From: Vibrio neptunius
GTDB lineage: Bacteria; Pseudomonadota; Gammaproteobacteria; Enterobacterales; Vibrionaceae
DNA: 64,000 nucleotides
NCBI RefSeq assembly: GCF_000967495.1
Contig: NZ_JXXU01000001.1
Coordinates: 265,788-329,787, forward strand
Reading direction: 5' to 3'
Shown here: one piece after another, positions 1 through 11,058 of the stretch
Layout of the letters: each line of letters begins with the position of its first letter
How positions within the stretch are numbered: position 1 is the first letter of the stretch
Made by a program: the position numbers and the translations under genes
Notes under the pieces: model-generated
The model's database searches: none
What the model was told of the DNA's origin: nothing
Seen by the model: the letters and a program-made list of their open reading frames with translations, nothing else

Positions 1-684
1 TTCTGTGACTTCTTTGTCCAGATCACTTCTGTTAGGGACATGCAGTAAACGAAGCTCATGTAATTTTTGCTTGTCTGCCAAATAACGTATTGACTGAACC
101 ACCTTGTGATTATCACGCCCCACCAACCATTGATGTGTCTCTTCCTGCCAAGATTTAAGGTCGATCATTACACCGTCGAGATAAGGCAGCACCCTATCCC
201 AACCTGACTCACCTAGGTAACCATTACTGTCAATGAAACAGGTAAGATGGCAAAGCGCCTTGTCTTCTTTGATGTATTTGAATAACTCAACAATAAAAGG
301 CAACTGCATTGTCGCTTCACCACCAGATATCGTGACACCGCTGAGAAACCACTTTTGCTCATATATCATCTCGATGATTTCTGATACCGAGTAGTGACGC
401 ACTTTAGGGCTGGACCGATGTGTGCACACATCGATGCACTGGTCGCAATGCGTACATTGGTTCTCGTCCCATACGACTTTATTGTTGGTGTCGAACGACA
501 GAGCATTTTCCGGGCACCCTTGGACACAATCCCCGCAGTGATTACAATAGTTAATCGTATGGGGATTATGGCAGTTAATGCAGTTAAAATTGCATCCCTG
601 TAGGAAAAGGACCAGTCTATTACCTGGCCCATCCACACACGAGAACTTGAGAATACGGCTAACGATGGCCTGCCTTTCGCTCAT
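1..684 (-). CDS. yjjW: YjjW family glycyl-radical enzyme activase (3' part beyond window)
   Basis: A radical-SAM activating enzyme that would install the glycyl radical on the product of the upstream gene yjjI. The N-terminus carries the radical-SAM motif CNFNCINC (C-x3-C-x2-C), followed by two ferredoxin-type clusters (CNHCGDCVQGCP and CTHCDQCIDVC), the usual architecture of glycyl-radical activases with an inserted 2x[4Fe-4S] domain. The motif SGGEATMQ follows. The ATG lies 9 nt after the yjjI stop, so the two genes are one operon. The frame is open to the left edge (228 codons visible), so the C-terminus is missing from the window. Substrate of the YjjI/YjjW pair is unknown. Confidence 0.9.
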   Translation of the reverse strand, partial: MSERQAIVSRILKFSCVDGPGNRLVLFLQGCNFNCINCHNPHTINYCNHCGDCVQGCPENALSFDTNNKVVWDENQCTHCDQCIDVCTHRSSPKVRHYSVSEIIEMIYEQKWFLSGVTISGGEATMQLPFIVELFKYIKEDKALCHLTCFIDSNGYLGESGWDRVLPYLDGVMIDLKSWQEETHQWLVGRDNHKVVQSIRYLADKQKLHELRLLHVPNRSDLDKEVTE

Positions 685-693
685 ATGCTTACC

Positions 694-2235
694 CTATTTG
701 TAAACAGGCTGGCTTTCCATACTCACAACTCGCGGAGCTCTATCCAAAATCCCTGTATTATTGGCTGCTTCAGCGCCAAGGAAAGTCGTATTTTTGCGCG
801 AACCTTGCTCTGAGAACTTATCTATATCTGACAGTTTGATCATATAGCCCGTTACTCGCACCAAGTCATTGGAAGCCACATTAGCCGTGAACTCTCTAAA
901 TCCCGAACTCAGTGCCCCTTTACACAGATCGAACATTGCTTCTGGGTTTGACTTCACCGTTTCATCTATTGTCAAAATATCACTAATACCAGAGGTGTAA
1001 TACTGATGGTGCTTGGCAGTCGCTTGTACATAAGCCACAGGGTCAGGCTCTGTGCCATAGGGAATGCGAACTCCCGGAGTTACGCCTTGATCAAGGCTGA
1101 TCCCCCCTTGAGCATGTAGAAGCGCTTTACCTTCAAGGCCGTATTTCACCTCTGAGCCTTGCACGATTTCAGCCAGTCTTTCAGAAATTAGATGGCCTAG
1201 CTCGTTCGCTTCTAGGTCATGCCCATAGCAACCCTTTTCTCCAGATTTCTCCATAAGAAGATTAACCGCTTCAGCCATACCGTAAATACCAAACATTGGC
1301 GCAAAGCGTTCTTCGTCAATCAAACCTTCTTTGGTCAAGAAACCTTTAAAGAAATTCGACTTCTCATGCAAATGAGAACTTCGTGAGTTCATCAACTCGA
1401 CCAATAATTCACTGTAATAAGGCAACAGTTGATTGAGGAAGTCTTCCGTGTCTGATGCTAGGTTCGCCAACAGCTTGAGATTCAATCTGACTAGGGTGTT
1501 CGACCCACCAGCCAAAGGCAGAGAGTTATAGCAACTCACAATACCAAAGCGCTTTTCACCGTAGCTACTCGCGTGCATTGGATAATTAGCAATATGAGGT
1601 TTACTGCACTCACAAATGTTACTTGTTGCCTGACGTAACAAATCATCCGGTGTCACGTTAGGGTCATACATAAAGGTCAGATTTGGTGCGATTTGCTTTA
1701 GCTCAGCATCTATTTTTAGGATCGTTCGACAAATGATGTTATCTGAGGGGCCAATATTAACGTGCATAAAAGCATCAGGCAGTGTTCGGTCTAACATGAT
1801 CCAGAATCGCTTGAGCTTCTGATAAATCGCCTGTTCACTGAATTCACCTACATAAGGAAGCAATACATCATCAAGCTGCCCAAGATAAACCGGTATATTC
1901 GTCACTGACGGTACATGATGATATATGATTGTCAGCAGGTTAATCGCTTCATCAAAATCACTCGCTGGCTCTAGCTCGAGATACTCAGACCCTTGTTGAA
2001 GAAACTTAGCATAGTCAGGCAAGACATAGCGTGGCTTAAATGGTGCATGGCCTTCAAACATATCGCATAAAATACCCTCTTCCATTGCAAGACGAACAGG
2101 CTCTGAAATTGGCATATAAGGCAGACTTGCTTCTGCTTCCAAGGCTAAAAACTGATTCTTCTGTTTAGGATTTAATTTGGCATCAGTGACAATTTGTTGC
2201 ACACGATGTTGGAAAGAGTTGAGAGCGTCAGACAT
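694..2235 (-). CDS. yjjI: YjjI family glycine radical enzyme
   Basis: A 513-aa glycyl-radical protein of the YjjI family, full length. The C-terminal glycyl-radical motif RVTGY is visible with Gly at about residue 463, and a conserved Cys in FGIVSCYNSLPLAGG is a candidate thiyl residue. An AAGGAA ribosome site lies 6 nt before the ATG. It is followed directly by its activase gene yjjW. YjjI enzymes have no settled reaction, in E. coli or here; the family assignment is firm and the substrate is not. Confidence 0.92.
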   Translation of the reverse strand: MSDALNSFQHRVQQIVTDAKLNPKQKNQFLALEAEASLPYMPISEPVRLAMEEGILCDMFEGHAPFKPRYVLPDYAKFLQQGSEYLELEPASDFDEAINLLTIIYHHVPSVTNIPVYLGQLDDVLLPYVGEFSEQAIYQKLKRFWIMLDRTLPDAFMHVNIGPSDNIICRTILKIDAELKQIAPNLTFMYDPNVTPDDLLRQATSNICECSKPHIANYPMHASSYGEKRFGIVSCYNSLPLAGGSNTLVRLNLKLLANLASDTEDFLNQLLPYYSELLVELMNSRSSHLHEKSNFFKGFLTKEGLIDEERFAPMFGIYGMAEAVNLLMEKSGEKGCYGHDLEANELGHLISERLAEIVQGSEVKYGLEGKALLHAQGGISLDQGVTPGVRIPYGTEPDPVAYVQATAKHHQYYTSGISDILTIDETVKSNPEAMFDLCKGALSSGFREFTANVASNDLVRVTGYMIKLSDIDKFSEQGSRKNTTFLGAEAANNTGILDRAPRVVSMESQPVYK

Positions 2236-2339
2236 TGTATATTCCTTATTGTTTTTAAGGATTTTAGATGCACATTCTCTTTGTCGACAATTGAAATATA
2301 TTTAAACCCTCTTTTCCAATTTGGAAAATCATGGCAAAT

Positions 2340-2370
2340 AAAAAGGCTCGGTAGTAGACCGAGCCTTTTC
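2340..2370 (-). terminator. Rho-independent terminator after the chemoreceptor gene
   Basis: Inverted repeat AAGGCTCGG / CCGAGCCTT with a short loop and a T-run when read on the minus strand, 16 bp after the chemoreceptor stop codon. Confidence 0.85.
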
Positions 2371-2386
2371 TATTTTAATCGGATAC

Positions 2387-4276
2387 TTACAACTTGAATC
2401 GACCAATTTCCTGTTCAAGTTTATGAGACAAATCCGAAAGCTGAGCGGCTTGAGCTGCAGCGTCATGAGCTTCGTCAGCAAGTTCGTTTGATACATCACG
2501 AATGCCGACCGTGTTACGAGTGATCTCCGAAGTCACTGATGCTTGCTCTTCTGCAGCAGAAGCAATTTGTGTCGCCATATCACTAATTTGTTCAACCGCC
2601 GATTGAATCTGAGTTAAGCTCACTGCAGCTGAATCTGCGTCTGTTACACTAGTATCTGTAAGTTGACGACTGTCATCCATAATACCAACTGCTTTGCCAG
2701 TGGTACTTTGCAGCGTTTCGATCATTTGCTGAATTTCTTGAGTTGAAGCGTGTGTACGTTGGCTTAAAACTCGAACTTCATCGGCAACAACCGCAAAACC
2801 ACGGCCTTGCTCACCAGCACGTGCAGCTTCGATTGCTGCGTTCAGTGCTAGTAGGTTCGTTTGCTCAGCGATCCCCTGAATAGTAGATAGAATGGTGCTG
2901 ATGCTATTACCATGAGCTTCAAGTTCCAGAATAACATCAGTGGCAACTTGTACTTCCTGCGCTAGGTTCTGAATAGAAGACTGAGTCTGTACGACTTGCT
3001 TACTACCGTGGACACACGCCGTCACAGCTTCGGTTGAATTTTGTGCAGTATTGTCTGCATTACCTGCAATCTCTTGTGTTGCCGCTGCCATTTCATTGAT
3101 AGCTGTCGCCACCATGTTAATTTCATCTTGTTGGAGACGAATTCTGGCGCTTCGCTCTTCCGCATGCTCTGCCGTCAGCTTAGCTTGCTCAGACAGTGAT
3201 GCAGATACATGACTCAACTTGGAGACCATGGCGTGCATATTACCTACAAAGGTGTTGAAGTTAGTTGCCAGTTGGCCAACTTCGTCGTCACTACGAGGCT
3301 CAAGGCGTTGGGTAAGGTCACCTTCCCCGGAAGCGATCTCTTCAAGAGCACGAGATACGCGTCCAAGATCGCGGAACAGGAAGCTTACTAGCCAAGAAAC
3401 CACAGCAATAACCATTATTGTGATTATCGTTGCCGTTAGCAGCAGGTTCTTAAGCAAAGCGGTATGGGCCGCTTCTTCAGTTTGGCGATCCATCTCAATC
3501 GCGAAAATCCACTGTGTACCTGGAACCTTCTTAAAGAAATAGAATTTCTCCTGACCATTACGCTCTATCACTTCCATTGTCCCAGAGTTCGCCGCTTGCT
3601 CAATGGCGCTCATGGTGAACTTTTTAGACAGTGTAGTCACGGGGTCAAGAGATAGATCTTTGTTCGGGTGCGCGAGGAATGTACCGTTTTGAGTATCAAT
3701 CAACATTGCATAGGCATTTTCACCTGCATCCAAATTGATAACGTCATCGATAAGTTGATCGATCAATACATCAGCACCTACTACGCCTACCAATTGGCCA
3801 TTACGGCGAACAGGTTCTGCGATAGTAACTAACAGTGCGTTGGTGATAGCATCTTTGTACGCTGTGGTAATGATCTGACGACCTGCCGCATTGGCATCTT
3901 TATACCAAGGACGAACACGTGGATCGTAATCCGCTCGGTTACGCTCAGGATGAGAGCGGTACATCGCACCTTCTGGAGTACCTAGAAAAATATCATCAAA
4001 GCCACCCGCTTTACGGGCCTGCTGAAGAAAAGGAACAACGTCTTGTTCTTGGCTGTAATCGTTAAATGCTTTCGCAATATCTTCACGGATAGTAATCCAG
4101 TCCGATATACCCTCTGATGCTGTGGTGGCTAGGCTTTCTGCTCTGGCATTTACGCCATTGCGAGTTTGTTGGAAGAGTTGGTCGGCAGAAAGCCAAGTCA
4201 GCGCACTCGCCATGAGTACAACGGCTAATAAACTAGAGCCGATGAGTTTTTGTTTTAGTGACAATTTCATGATCAT
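2387..4276 (-). CDS. Methyl-accepting chemotaxis protein with dCache sensor
   Basis: A 629-aa transmembrane chemoreceptor. Helix 1 spans about residues 10-30, a periplasmic double-Cache domain follows, helix 2 is near residues 275-300, then a HAMP domain and the cytoplasmic signalling coiled coil. The hairpin tip motif [19 protein letters not shown] is intact. The sensor contains YDPRVRPWY and a downstream YKDA / GVVGADV, which matches the amino-acid-binding signature known in dCache_1 receptors, so an amino acid or related amine ligand is a reasonable inference. No C-terminal CheR-binding pentapeptide is present. Translation may start at this ATG or at an ATG two codons on. It is a single-gene unit with its own terminator. 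Confidence 0.93.
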   Translation of the reverse strand: MIMKLSLKQKLIGSSLLAVVLMASALTWLSADQLFQQTRNGVNARAESLATTASEGISDWITIREDIAKAFNDYSQEQDVVPFLQQARKAGGFDDIFLGTPEGAMYRSHPERNRADYDPRVRPWYKDANAAGRQIITTAYKDAITNALLVTIAEPVRRNGQLVGVVGADVLIDQLIDDVINLDAGENAYAMLIDTQNGTFLAHPNKDLSLDPVTTLSKKFTMSAIEQAANSGTMEVIERNGQEKFYFFKKVPGTQWIFAIEMDRQTEEAAHTALLKNLLLTATIITIMVIAVVSWLVSFLFRDLGRVSRALEEIASGEGDLTQRLEPRSDDEVGQLATNFNTFVGNMHAMVSKLSHVSASLSEQAKLTAEHAEERSARIRLQQDEINMVATAINEMAAATQEIAGNADNTAQNSTEAVTACVHGSKQVVQTQSSIQNLAQEVQVATDVILELEAHGNSISTILSTIQGIAEQTNLLALNAAIEAARAGEQGRGFAVVADEVRVLSQRTHASTQEIQQMIETLQSTTGKAVGIMDDSRQLTDTSVTDADSAAVSLTQIQSAVEQISDMATQIASAAEEQASVTSEITRNTVGIRDVSNELADEAHDAAAQAAQLSDLSHKLEQEIGRFKL

Positions 4277-4631
4277 TAATATTGGTTGTGGAACAGACAG
4301 AAGCTGCGAATTTTATAGGCAAATGTGCGTGCGTGCACGTAATATTATTGAAAATTTATTTAACCGTAACTATTTGTAATAACGCTATTTTTTTGGCGTC
4401 AGAGCCTTGTCAGAAACAATTCTATCATTAGTGAGTGGAGTGTGATTATAGATCAATAACTTATTGGCTTATGACGATGCGTTAACTGGCTAAACCACAA
4501 AAACCAGTAGAAAAGTGCCAGTTGAGAATACCTTTTCATGCCCCTAAATTGGCAGCACTGACTCCTTTTTTTGTCGTTTATTGACCATTACCTAAGAGAT
4601 TAACCAGACAACGTAGGCCAATTAGGGATAC
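4277..4631. other. Intergenic region upstream of the chemoreceptor gene
   Basis: No gene is supported here. The part next to the chemoreceptor start is its promoter region and holds a short alternating purine-pyrimidine palindrome (GTGCGTGCGTGCAC) and, on the minus strand, GCCTATAA, one mismatch from the sigma-28 -10 element GCCGATAA, but no matching -35 element at the right distance. The rest is featureless. Confidence 0.4.
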
Positions 4632-4659
4632 AAAAAAGCCGGGTTAAAACCCGGCTTTT
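4632..4659 (-). terminator. gyrA terminator
   Basis: Stem GCCGGGTT / AACCCGGC with flanking A and T runs, 16 bp downstream of the gyrA stop codon, reading on the minus strand. Confidence 0.9.
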
Positions 4660-4674
4660 GAATGGCGTCGAAGA

Positions 4675-7311
4675 CTATTCTTGTTCGCCTGCGTCAGTAT
4701 CAGAGTCTGGCATAGATTCTGGAGAGACTTCAGAAGCTTCACCTTCCTGAGCTTCTACTTCTTCACCTTCAGGCAAATCAGCTTCTTCCACTTCATCAAT
4801 ACGCTGCAAACCTACAACGTTTTCGTCTTCAGCTGTGCGGATAAGAGTAACGCCTTGCGTGTTACGACCAACTTGGCTAACTTCAGCGACGCGTGTACGG
4901 ACCAGAGTTCCAGCGTCAGTGATCATCATCATCTCGTCGCCTTCTTCTACCTGAACCGCGCCAACAACGTTACCGTTACGCTCAGACACCTTGATAGACA
5001 CAACGCCCTGAGTTGCACGACCTTTGGTTGGATACTCAGCCAGCTCTGTACGCTTACCGTAACCATTTTGCGTCACTGTCAAAATGTCACCATCGTTAGA
5101 AGGCACAATCAGTGATACAACCTGATCATCGTCAGCCAGCTTCATACCACGTACGCCTGCCGCAGTACGTCCCATCGCACGAACTTTATCTTCGCTAAAG
5201 CGAACCACTTTACCAGCTTGAGAGAACAACATGATATCGCTACCACCATCGGTGATATCAACGCCAATCAATGAGTCATCTTCACGTAGGTTAACCGCAA
5301 TCAGACCATTAGAACGTACGTTGGCAAACTGATCGAGAGAAGTCTTCTTAACCGTTCCATCACCCGTTGCCATAAAGATGAACTTCTCTGGGCTGAATTC
5401 AGAAACAGGTAGAATTGCCGTAATACGCTCGTTCTCTTCCAACGGAAGAATGTTCACAATTGGCTTACCACGTGCTGTGCGGCTAGCTTGCGGTAGTTGG
5501 TATACCTTCAATCGATATGTTTTACCACGGGTAGAGAAACATAGGATGTTATCATGAGTATTAGCAACAAGCAGACGCTCGATGTAATCCTCTTCTTTCA
5601 TCTTAGTTGCACTCTTACCTTTACCACCACGTCGCTGTGCTTCGTAGTCGCTGAGTAACTGGTACTTAACGTAACCTTCGTGCGAAAGCGTCACAACAAC
5701 GTCTTCACGAGCAATCAGCTCTTCCATGTCGATATCATGAATTGCTGCGGTGATTTCTGTGCGACGTGCATCGCCGAAACCATCACGAACCGCTTCAAGC
5801 TCTTCGCGGATCACTTCCATCAAGCGCTCAGTACTTGCAAGGATGTGCATTAACTCGGCGATTTCTTCTAGAAGCTGCTTGTATTCGTCAAGAATCTTCT
5901 CGTGCTCTAGGCCCGTTAGTTTCTGTAGTCGAAGATCTAGGATCGCTTGTGCTTGCTGCTCAGTCAGGAAGTATTGACCATCACGGATACCAAACTGAGG
6001 CTCTAGCCACTCTGGGCGAGCCGCATCTGTACCTGCACGCTCAAGCATCGCTGCCACATTGCCTAAGTCCCAACCACGAGCTACTAGACCTTCTTTGGCT
6101 TCCGCTGGTGTTGGAGCGCGACGGATCAGTTCAATGATTTCGTCAATGTTTGCAAGTGCAAGTGCCAGACCTTCAAGGATGTGCGCACGTTCACGAGCTT
6201 TGCGTAATTCGAAGATAGTACGACGAGTCACCACTTCACGGCGGTGGTCAACGAAGCACTTCAGCATATCTTTCAGGTTAAACAGTTGTGGCTGACCGTT
6301 GTTCAGCGCAACCATGTTGATACCGAAAGTCGTCTGTAGCTGAGTATTGGCGTACAAGTTGTTCAGAACAACTTCACCTACCGCATCACGCTTACATTCG
6401 ATAACAATGCGCATACCGTCTTTATCAGACTCGTCACGTAGTGCACTGATGCCTTCAACTTTCTTATCTTTAACCAGCTCGGCAATTTTTTCGATTAGGC
6501 GAGCTTTGTTAACCTGGTACGGAATCTCTGTGACAATAATGGTTTCTTTACCATTCTTGTCTGCTTCGATCTCCGCTTTAGAACGCATGTAGATCTTACC
6601 GCGACCTGTTTTGTATGCGTCTACAATGCCTTTACGACCACTGATAAGCGCTGCCGTCGGGAAATCAGGACCAGGAATATAATCCATTAGTTCATCAATA
6701 GTGATCGCTTCATTATTGATATAAGCCAGGCAGCCATCGATTACCTCAGTCAAGTTGTGCGGAGGAATGTTGGTTGCCATACCTACTGCGATACCAGAAG
6801 CACCATTCACCAGTAAGTTAGGAATTTTTGTCGGGAGAACGGCCGGGATTTGCTCCGTACCATCATAGTTAGGTACGTAATCAACCGTTTCTTTGTCTAG
6901 GTCAGCCAGAAGTTCATGGGCGATTTTCGCCATGCGGACTTCGGTATAACGCATTGCCGCCGCTGAGTCACCATCGATGGAACCAAAGTTACCTTGGCCA
7001 TCAACAAGCATGTAACGGAGTGAGAACGGCTGAGCCATACGTACGATCGTGTCGTACACAGCGCTATCACCGTGAGGGTGATATTTACCGATTACGTCGC
7101 CAACTACACGGGCAGATTTTTTGTATGGTTTATTCCAGTCATTACCTAGTACATTCATCGCGAACAAAACGCGGCGGTGTACAGGCTTTAGGCCATCACG
7201 CACATCTGGAAGAGCACGACCAACGATAACGGACATCGCATAGTCAAGGTATGAACCTCGAAGCTCATCTTCAATGTTTACGGGCGTGATCTCTTTAGCT
7301 AGATCGCTCAT
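4675..7311 (-). CDS. gyrA: DNA gyrase subunit A
   Basis: The 878-aa breakage-reunion subunit of DNA gyrase, which with GyrB introduces negative supercoils. The N-terminal winged-helix domain holds the catalytic tyrosine in AAAMRYTE. The quinolone-resistance region reads [17 protein letters not shown], with Ser and Asp at the positions equivalent to E. coli 83 and 87, so no classic resistance substitution is seen. C-terminal beta-pinwheel repeats include the GyrA-box QRRGGKG, and the protein ends in a long acidic tail, as in other gammaproteobacterial GyrA proteins. It is divergent from ubiG, as in related genomes. Confidence 0.99.
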   Translation of the reverse strand: MSDLAKEITPVNIEDELRGSYLDYAMSVIVGRALPDVRDGLKPVHRRVLFAMNVLGNDWNKPYKKSARVVGDVIGKYHPHGDSAVYDTIVRMAQPFSLRYMLVDGQGNFGSIDGDSAAAMRYTEVRMAKIAHELLADLDKETVDYVPNYDGTEQIPAVLPTKIPNLLVNGASGIAVGMATNIPPHNLTEVIDGCLAYINNEAITIDELMDYIPGPDFPTAALISGRKGIVDAYKTGRGKIYMRSKAEIEADKNGKETIIVTEIPYQVNKARLIEKIAELVKDKKVEGISALRDESDKDGMRIVIECKRDAVGEVVLNNLYANTQLQTTFGINMVALNNGQPQLFNLKDMLKCFVDHRREVVTRRTIFELRKARERAHILEGLALALANIDEIIELIRRAPTPAEAKEGLVARGWDLGNVAAMLERAGTDAARPEWLEPQFGIRDGQYFLTEQQAQAILDLRLQKLTGLEHEKILDEYKQLLEEIAELMHILASTERLMEVIREELEAVRDGFGDARRTEITAAIHDIDMEELIAREDVVVTLSHEGYVKYQLLSDYEAQRRGGKGKSATKMKEEDYIERLLVANTHDNILCFSTRGKTYRLKVYQLPQASRTARGKPIVNILPLEENERITAILPVSEFSPEKFIFMATGDGTVKKTSLDQFANVRSNGLIAVNLREDDSLIGVDITDGGSDIMLFSQAGKVVRFSEDKVRAMGRTAAGVRGMKLADDDQVVSLIVPSNDGDILTVTQNGYGKRTELAEYPTKGRATQGVVSIKVSERNGNVVGAVQVEEGDEMMMITDAGTLVRTRVAEVSQVGRNTQGVTLIRTAEDENVVGLQRIDEVEEADLPEGEEVEAQEGEASEVSPESMPDSDTDAGEQE

Positions 7312-7598
7312 AGAGCCAATATCCCTCTATTTATAGATCGTATGTACAATACGTTTAAGGTGCAAAAATATAACACACAAATCGACAGTTCGGCATTACT
7401 TTCCCTCTCCTTTTATCAGGTTGTGAGCTTGGTTGTGAATCAAATGCTGAGAAATTGCACACTCTGAATTTATCCCGCTGATTTGTGGCTATATTTTCAC
7501 CACGCCTTGAGAAAAGTGATCCCTCCTATGGAGAGTTAGGAGTTAAGCGCTATAATGCTTACCTGTTTCAAGGAAGTCGTTAAGCAAATAGAGTAGTT

Positions 7599-8306
7599 AT
7601 GACCCAGTCACAAAATGTCGATCCAAACGAAATCAAAAAATTTGAAGAAATGGCCTCACGCTGGTGGGATTTGGAGGGTGAATTCAAGCCTCTGCATCAA
7701 ATTAACCCACTACGGCTCAATTACGTATTGGATAACGCGAATGGCTTGTTTGGCAAAACCGTCCTCGACGTTGGTTGCGGTGGTGGTATTCTTGCTGAAA
7801 GTATGGCGAAAGAAGGCGCAACAGTGACTGGCCTTGACATGGGTAAGGAACCGCTCGAGGTCGCTCGATTACATGCACTAGAAACCGGCACACAGCTGAC
7901 TTATATTCAGAGTACAATTGAAGACCATGCTCGTGACAATGCAGAAATGTATGATGTTGTAACCTGTATGGAAATGCTCGAACATGTGCCAGATCCTCAG
8001 TCCGTCATCAGTGCGTGTGCTGCTCTAGTTAAGCCCGGTGGTCATGTGTTTTTCTCCACACTAAACCGTAACTTTAAATCTTATCTGTTTGCTATTGTAG
8101 GTGCGGAAAAGTTGCTGCGTATTGTTCCAGAAGGCACACATGATCATGAAAAGTTTATTCGTCCAGCTGAACTCATTAAGATGATTGACCATACCGAACT
8201 GACAGAAATGGGGATCACAGGTTTGCGTTACAACCCATTAACAGATAGCTATAAGCTCGGCAATCAAGTGGATATTAACTATATTGTTCATACGCAAAAG
8301 CACTAA
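7599..8306 (+). CDS. ubiG: Bifunctional ubiquinone O-methyltransferase UbiG
   Basis: A 235-aa SAM-dependent class I methyltransferase performing the two O-methylation steps of ubiquinone biosynthesis. The SAM-binding motif [13 protein letters not shown] is at about residues 55-67, with the acidic ribose-binding residue in VTGLDMG and the conserved [11 protein letters not shown] motif afterwards. Length matches the family. It is transcribed away from gyrA across a 287-bp shared promoter region and followed by its own terminator. Confidence 0.97.
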   Translation: MTQSQNVDPNEIKKFEEMASRWWDLEGEFKPLHQINPLRLNYVLDNANGLFGKTVLDVGCGGGILAESMAKEGATVTGLDMGKEPLEVARLHALETGTQLTYIQSTIEDHARDNAEMYDVVTCMEMLEHVPDPQSVISACAALVKPGGHVFFSTLNRNFKSYLFAIVGAEKLLRIVPEGTHDHEKFIRPAELIKMIDHTELTEMGITGLRYNPLTDSYKLGNQVDINYIVHTQKH

Positions 8307-8338
8307 TAAAAACTTATAGCATACTAAAATAAACTCCT

Positions 8339-8370
8339 AAAAAAGCGGTGGCATATTGCCCCGCTTTTTT
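8339..8370 (+). terminator. ubiG terminator
   Basis: A GC-rich imperfect stem (AAAAGCGG...GGC / GCC...CCGCTTTT) ending in six Ts, 33 bp past the ubiG stop. Confidence 0.88.
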
Positions 8371-8571
8371 CGTTGTTTTTCCTCTGTTTTCGTGGGTCTG
8401 ATTCCAAAATGTACAACCAACAAATCACGCTCAGAATGGTTGAAAGATCAAGGAATTTTTTTTTGTTTGTGGTTACTTCTAAACCGATCCTAAAACGGTA
8501 ATTTTATACAATCAATTGGGCCCTAACACCATCGGTTAGTATTCACTTACTGAAATTTTTAATTTTGTTAG

Positions 8572-8580
8572 TTATCCACA
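8572..8580 (+). promoter_or_regulatory. DnaA box upstream of nrdA
   Basis: The nonamer TTATCCACA is a perfect match to the high-affinity DnaA box. In E. coli the nrdAB promoter is known to be controlled by DnaA through such boxes, so a similar link to replication is the inference here. Only one perfect box was found in this interval. Confidence 0.6.
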
Positions 8581-8649
8581 AGTCATCCAAGATCTCCAAC
8601 TTGAAAAGCCCCCCAGATAGCACTATCTTGTAAGTCGCACAGCAATGCA

Positions 8650-8686
8650 CCCCTATATGTTGTGTTTAGACTACAATATATAGATA
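8650..8686 (+). promoter_or_regulatory. Tandem NrdR boxes
   Basis: Two 16-bp sites resemble the NrdR consensus acaCwAtATaTwGtgt: CCCCTATATGTTGTGT at 8650-8665 and CTACAATATATAGATA at 8671-8686. The core C-w-A-t-A-T-(a)-T-w-G is matched in both. The sites are 21 bp apart, two helical turns, which fits the paired cooperative binding known for the repressor NrdR. Confidence 0.72.
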
Positions 8687-8772
8687 GACTTTGATCACAA
8701 AGCCGGTACATTTTTTACAAGAATTACACGAAAACACGGCTTTTATCAGTTTTGTTAGGGAAATTAAGCAGA

Positions 8773-11055
8773 ATGAACCAACAACTAACCGTTACTAAAC
8801 GTGACGGCCGCAAAGAAAGTATTGATCTGGAGAAGATCCATAGAGTGATTACCTGGGCTGCAGAAGGCCTAGATAACGTTTCTGTTTCTCAGGTAGAACT
8901 GCGCGCTCACATTCAGTTCTATGATGGAATCACGACTACTGATATCCATGAAACTATTATCAAGTCAGCGGCCGATTTGATCTCAGAAGAAACACCAGAT
9001 TACCAATACCTAGCTGCTCGACTAGCCGTATTCCACCTGCGCAAAAAAGCGTATGGACAATACGAGCCACCAACGCTGCATGACCATGTTTCACGCCTTA
9101 TTGATATGGGCAAATATGATCAGCACATTTTGGAAGACTATACAAAAGCTGAACTAGATGAGCTGGATGCTTACCTAGATCACAAGCGTGACCTAGACTT
9201 CTCCTATGCAGCCGTTAAGCAGTTGGAAGGTAAGTATTTCGTTCAGAACCGTGTATCTGGTGAAATCTACGAAAGTGCTCAATTCCTGTATATCCTTGTA
9301 GCAGCGTGCTTGTTTGCTAAGTATCCAACAGAAACACGTCTTGACTATATCAAGCGTTTCTACGATGCGACTTCGACATTCAAGATTTCGCTACCGACCC
9401 CGATAATGTCTGGTGTCCGTACGCCAACGCGCCAGTTCAGTTCATGCGTTCTGATTGAGTGTGGGGATAGCCTAGATTCCATCAACGCCACAGCAAGTTC
9501 TATCGTTCGCTACGTTTCTCAACGCGCTGGTATTGGTATTAACGCTGGCCGTATCCGTGCTCTGGGTTCAGAAATACGCAATGGTGAAGCATTCCATACT
9601 GGCTGTATTCCTTTCTACAAGTACTTCCAAACTGCTGTAAAATGCTGTTCGCAAGGTGGTGTTCGTGGTGGCGCAGCAACCGTATTTTATCCTCTATGGC
9701 ATGGTGAATCTCAAGCATTGATGGTGCTTAAGAATAACCGAGGCGTAGAAGAAAACCGTGTTCGTCATATGGACTACGGTGTTCAACTCAACCGTCTAAT
9801 GTATCAACGTTTGGTTGAAGGCGGCAACATTACGCTGTTCTCCCCATCAGACGTACCGGGCCTATACGACGCGTTCTTTGAAAACCAAGATGAGTTCGAA
9901 CGTCTTTACGTGATGTATGAAAACGACCCATCAGTGAAGAAAGAAACAGTCAAAGCTATCGAGATGTTCTCTATCTTGATGCAGGAGCGTGCTTCTACAG
10001 GTCGTATCTATATTCAGAACGTTGACCACTGTAATACTCACAGCCCATTTGACTCTGAAGTCGCACCTGTTCGCCAGTCTAACTTATGTTTGGAGATTGC
10101 TCTTCCAACGAAACCTCTGACAAACGTAGAAGACGACTCAGGTGAGATCGCACTATGTACGCTTTCAGCATTCAACTTAGGTGCTATTACGTCTCTTGAT
10201 GACTTTGAAGAGCTCTCTGATCTGGTCGTTCGCGCGCTTGATGCTCTGCTGGATTACCAAGACTACCCACTACCCGCAGCTTACAAGTCAACGATGAACC
10301 GTCGTACCTTGGGTGTGGGCGTCATTAACTACGCATACTACCTAGCTAAGAATGGTGTAAAATACTCAGACGGCAGCGCTAACGGCCTCACACACCGTAC
10401 TTTCGAAGCCATTCAGTACCACCTACTGAAAGCCTCTGTAGCGCTTGCAAAAGAGCAAGGTAAATGTCCTTTGTTCAATGAGACTAACTATGCGAAAGGC
10501 CTTCTTCCAATCGATACGTACAAAAAAGACGTTGACTTGGTTTGCGATGAACCGCTTCATTACGACTGGGACGGTCTTCGTGAAGAGATCATGACTCACG
10601 GCCTGCGTAACTCAACACTAACGGCGCTAATGCCTTCAGAAACATCTTCACAGATCTCAAATGCGACAAACGGTATCGAGCCTCCACGTGGCTACGTATC
10701 TGTAAAAGCATCGAAAGACGGTATCCTGAAGCAGGTTGTTCCTGAGTTTACTGAATACAAAGATAACTACGAGCTTCTTTGGAATATTGGTTCTAATGAC
10801 GGTTATCTACATCTGGTTGGTATCATGCAGAAGTTTGTCGATCAGGCAATTTCAGCCAACACTAACTATGACCCAAGCGGTTTCGACAGTGGTAAGGTGC
10901 CAATGAAGAAACTGCTCCAAGATCTGCTAACAGCGTACAAATATGGTGTAAAGACACTTTACTATCATAACACTCGTGATGGTGCGAGCGATGACCAGAA
11001 AGACGCTGTACAACCACAAGACGATGATTGCGCAGGCGGTGGTTGTAAGATCTAA
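8773..11055 (+). CDS. nrdA: Ribonucleoside-diphosphate reductase alpha subunit, class Ia
   Basis: A 760-aa large subunit of aerobic ribonucleotide reductase. It has an N-terminal ATP-cone regulatory domain, the active-site barrel with redox cysteines (SSCVLIECGD and NLCLEIAL), and the C-terminal swinging-arm pair CAGGGC that exchanges with thioredoxin or glutaredoxin. I chose ATG 8773, which has AGGGA 11 nt upstream, over an in-frame TTG at 8752. It is first gene of nrdA-nrdB-yfaE, and its promoter holds DnaA and NrdR sites. Confidence 0.98.
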   Translation: MNQQLTVTKRDGRKESIDLEKIHRVITWAAEGLDNVSVSQVELRAHIQFYDGITTTDIHETIIKSAADLISEETPDYQYLAARLAVFHLRKKAYGQYEPPTLHDHVSRLIDMGKYDQHILEDYTKAELDELDAYLDHKRDLDFSYAAVKQLEGKYFVQNRVSGEIYESAQFLYILVAACLFAKYPTETRLDYIKRFYDATSTFKISLPTPIMSGVRTPTRQFSSCVLIECGDSLDSINATASSIVRYVSQRAGIGINAGRIRALGSEIRNGEAFHTGCIPFYKYFQTAVKCCSQGGVRGGAATVFYPLWHGESQALMVLKNNRGVEENRVRHMDYGVQLNRLMYQRLVEGGNITLFSPSDVPGLYDAFFENQDEFERLYVMYENDPSVKKETVKAIEMFSILMQERASTGRIYIQNVDHCNTHSPFDSEVAPVRQSNLCLEIALPTKPLTNVEDDSGEIALCTLSAFNLGAITSLDDFEELSDLVVRALDALLDYQDYPLPAAYKSTMNRRTLGVGVINYAYYLAKNGVKYSDGSANGLTHRTFEAIQYHLLKASVALAKEQGKCPLFNETNYAKGLLPIDTYKKDVDLVCDEPLHYDWDGLREEIMTHGLRNSTLTALMPSETSSQISNATNGIEPPRGYVSVKASKDGILKQVVPEFTEYKDNYELLWNIGSNDGYLHLVGIMQKFVDQAISANTNYDPSGFDSGKVPMKKLLQDLLTAYKYGVKTLYYHNTRDGASDDQKDAVQPQDDDCAGGGCKI

Positions 11056-11058
11056 TCA

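Larger units (their letters stand above)
8371..8771 (+). promoter_or_regulatory. nrdA promoter/leader region
   Basis: About 400 bp without a gene between the ubiG terminator and nrdA. It contains a perfect DnaA box and a pair of NrdR-type boxes, listed separately. AT-rich stretches lie around 8455-8570. No small ORF with a convincing ribosome site was found. Confidence 0.6.

Noticed and set aside
4277..4330. Sigma-28 flagellar promoter for the chemoreceptor gene
   Set aside because: A -10-like GCCTATAA is present, but no TAAAG-like element lies at the required distance.
4681..7229. Several long open frames on the plus strand opposite gyrA
   Set aside because: They lie antiparallel to an unmistakable gyrA coding sequence, lack ribosome sites and have no recognisable domains; they follow from codon bias of the real gene.
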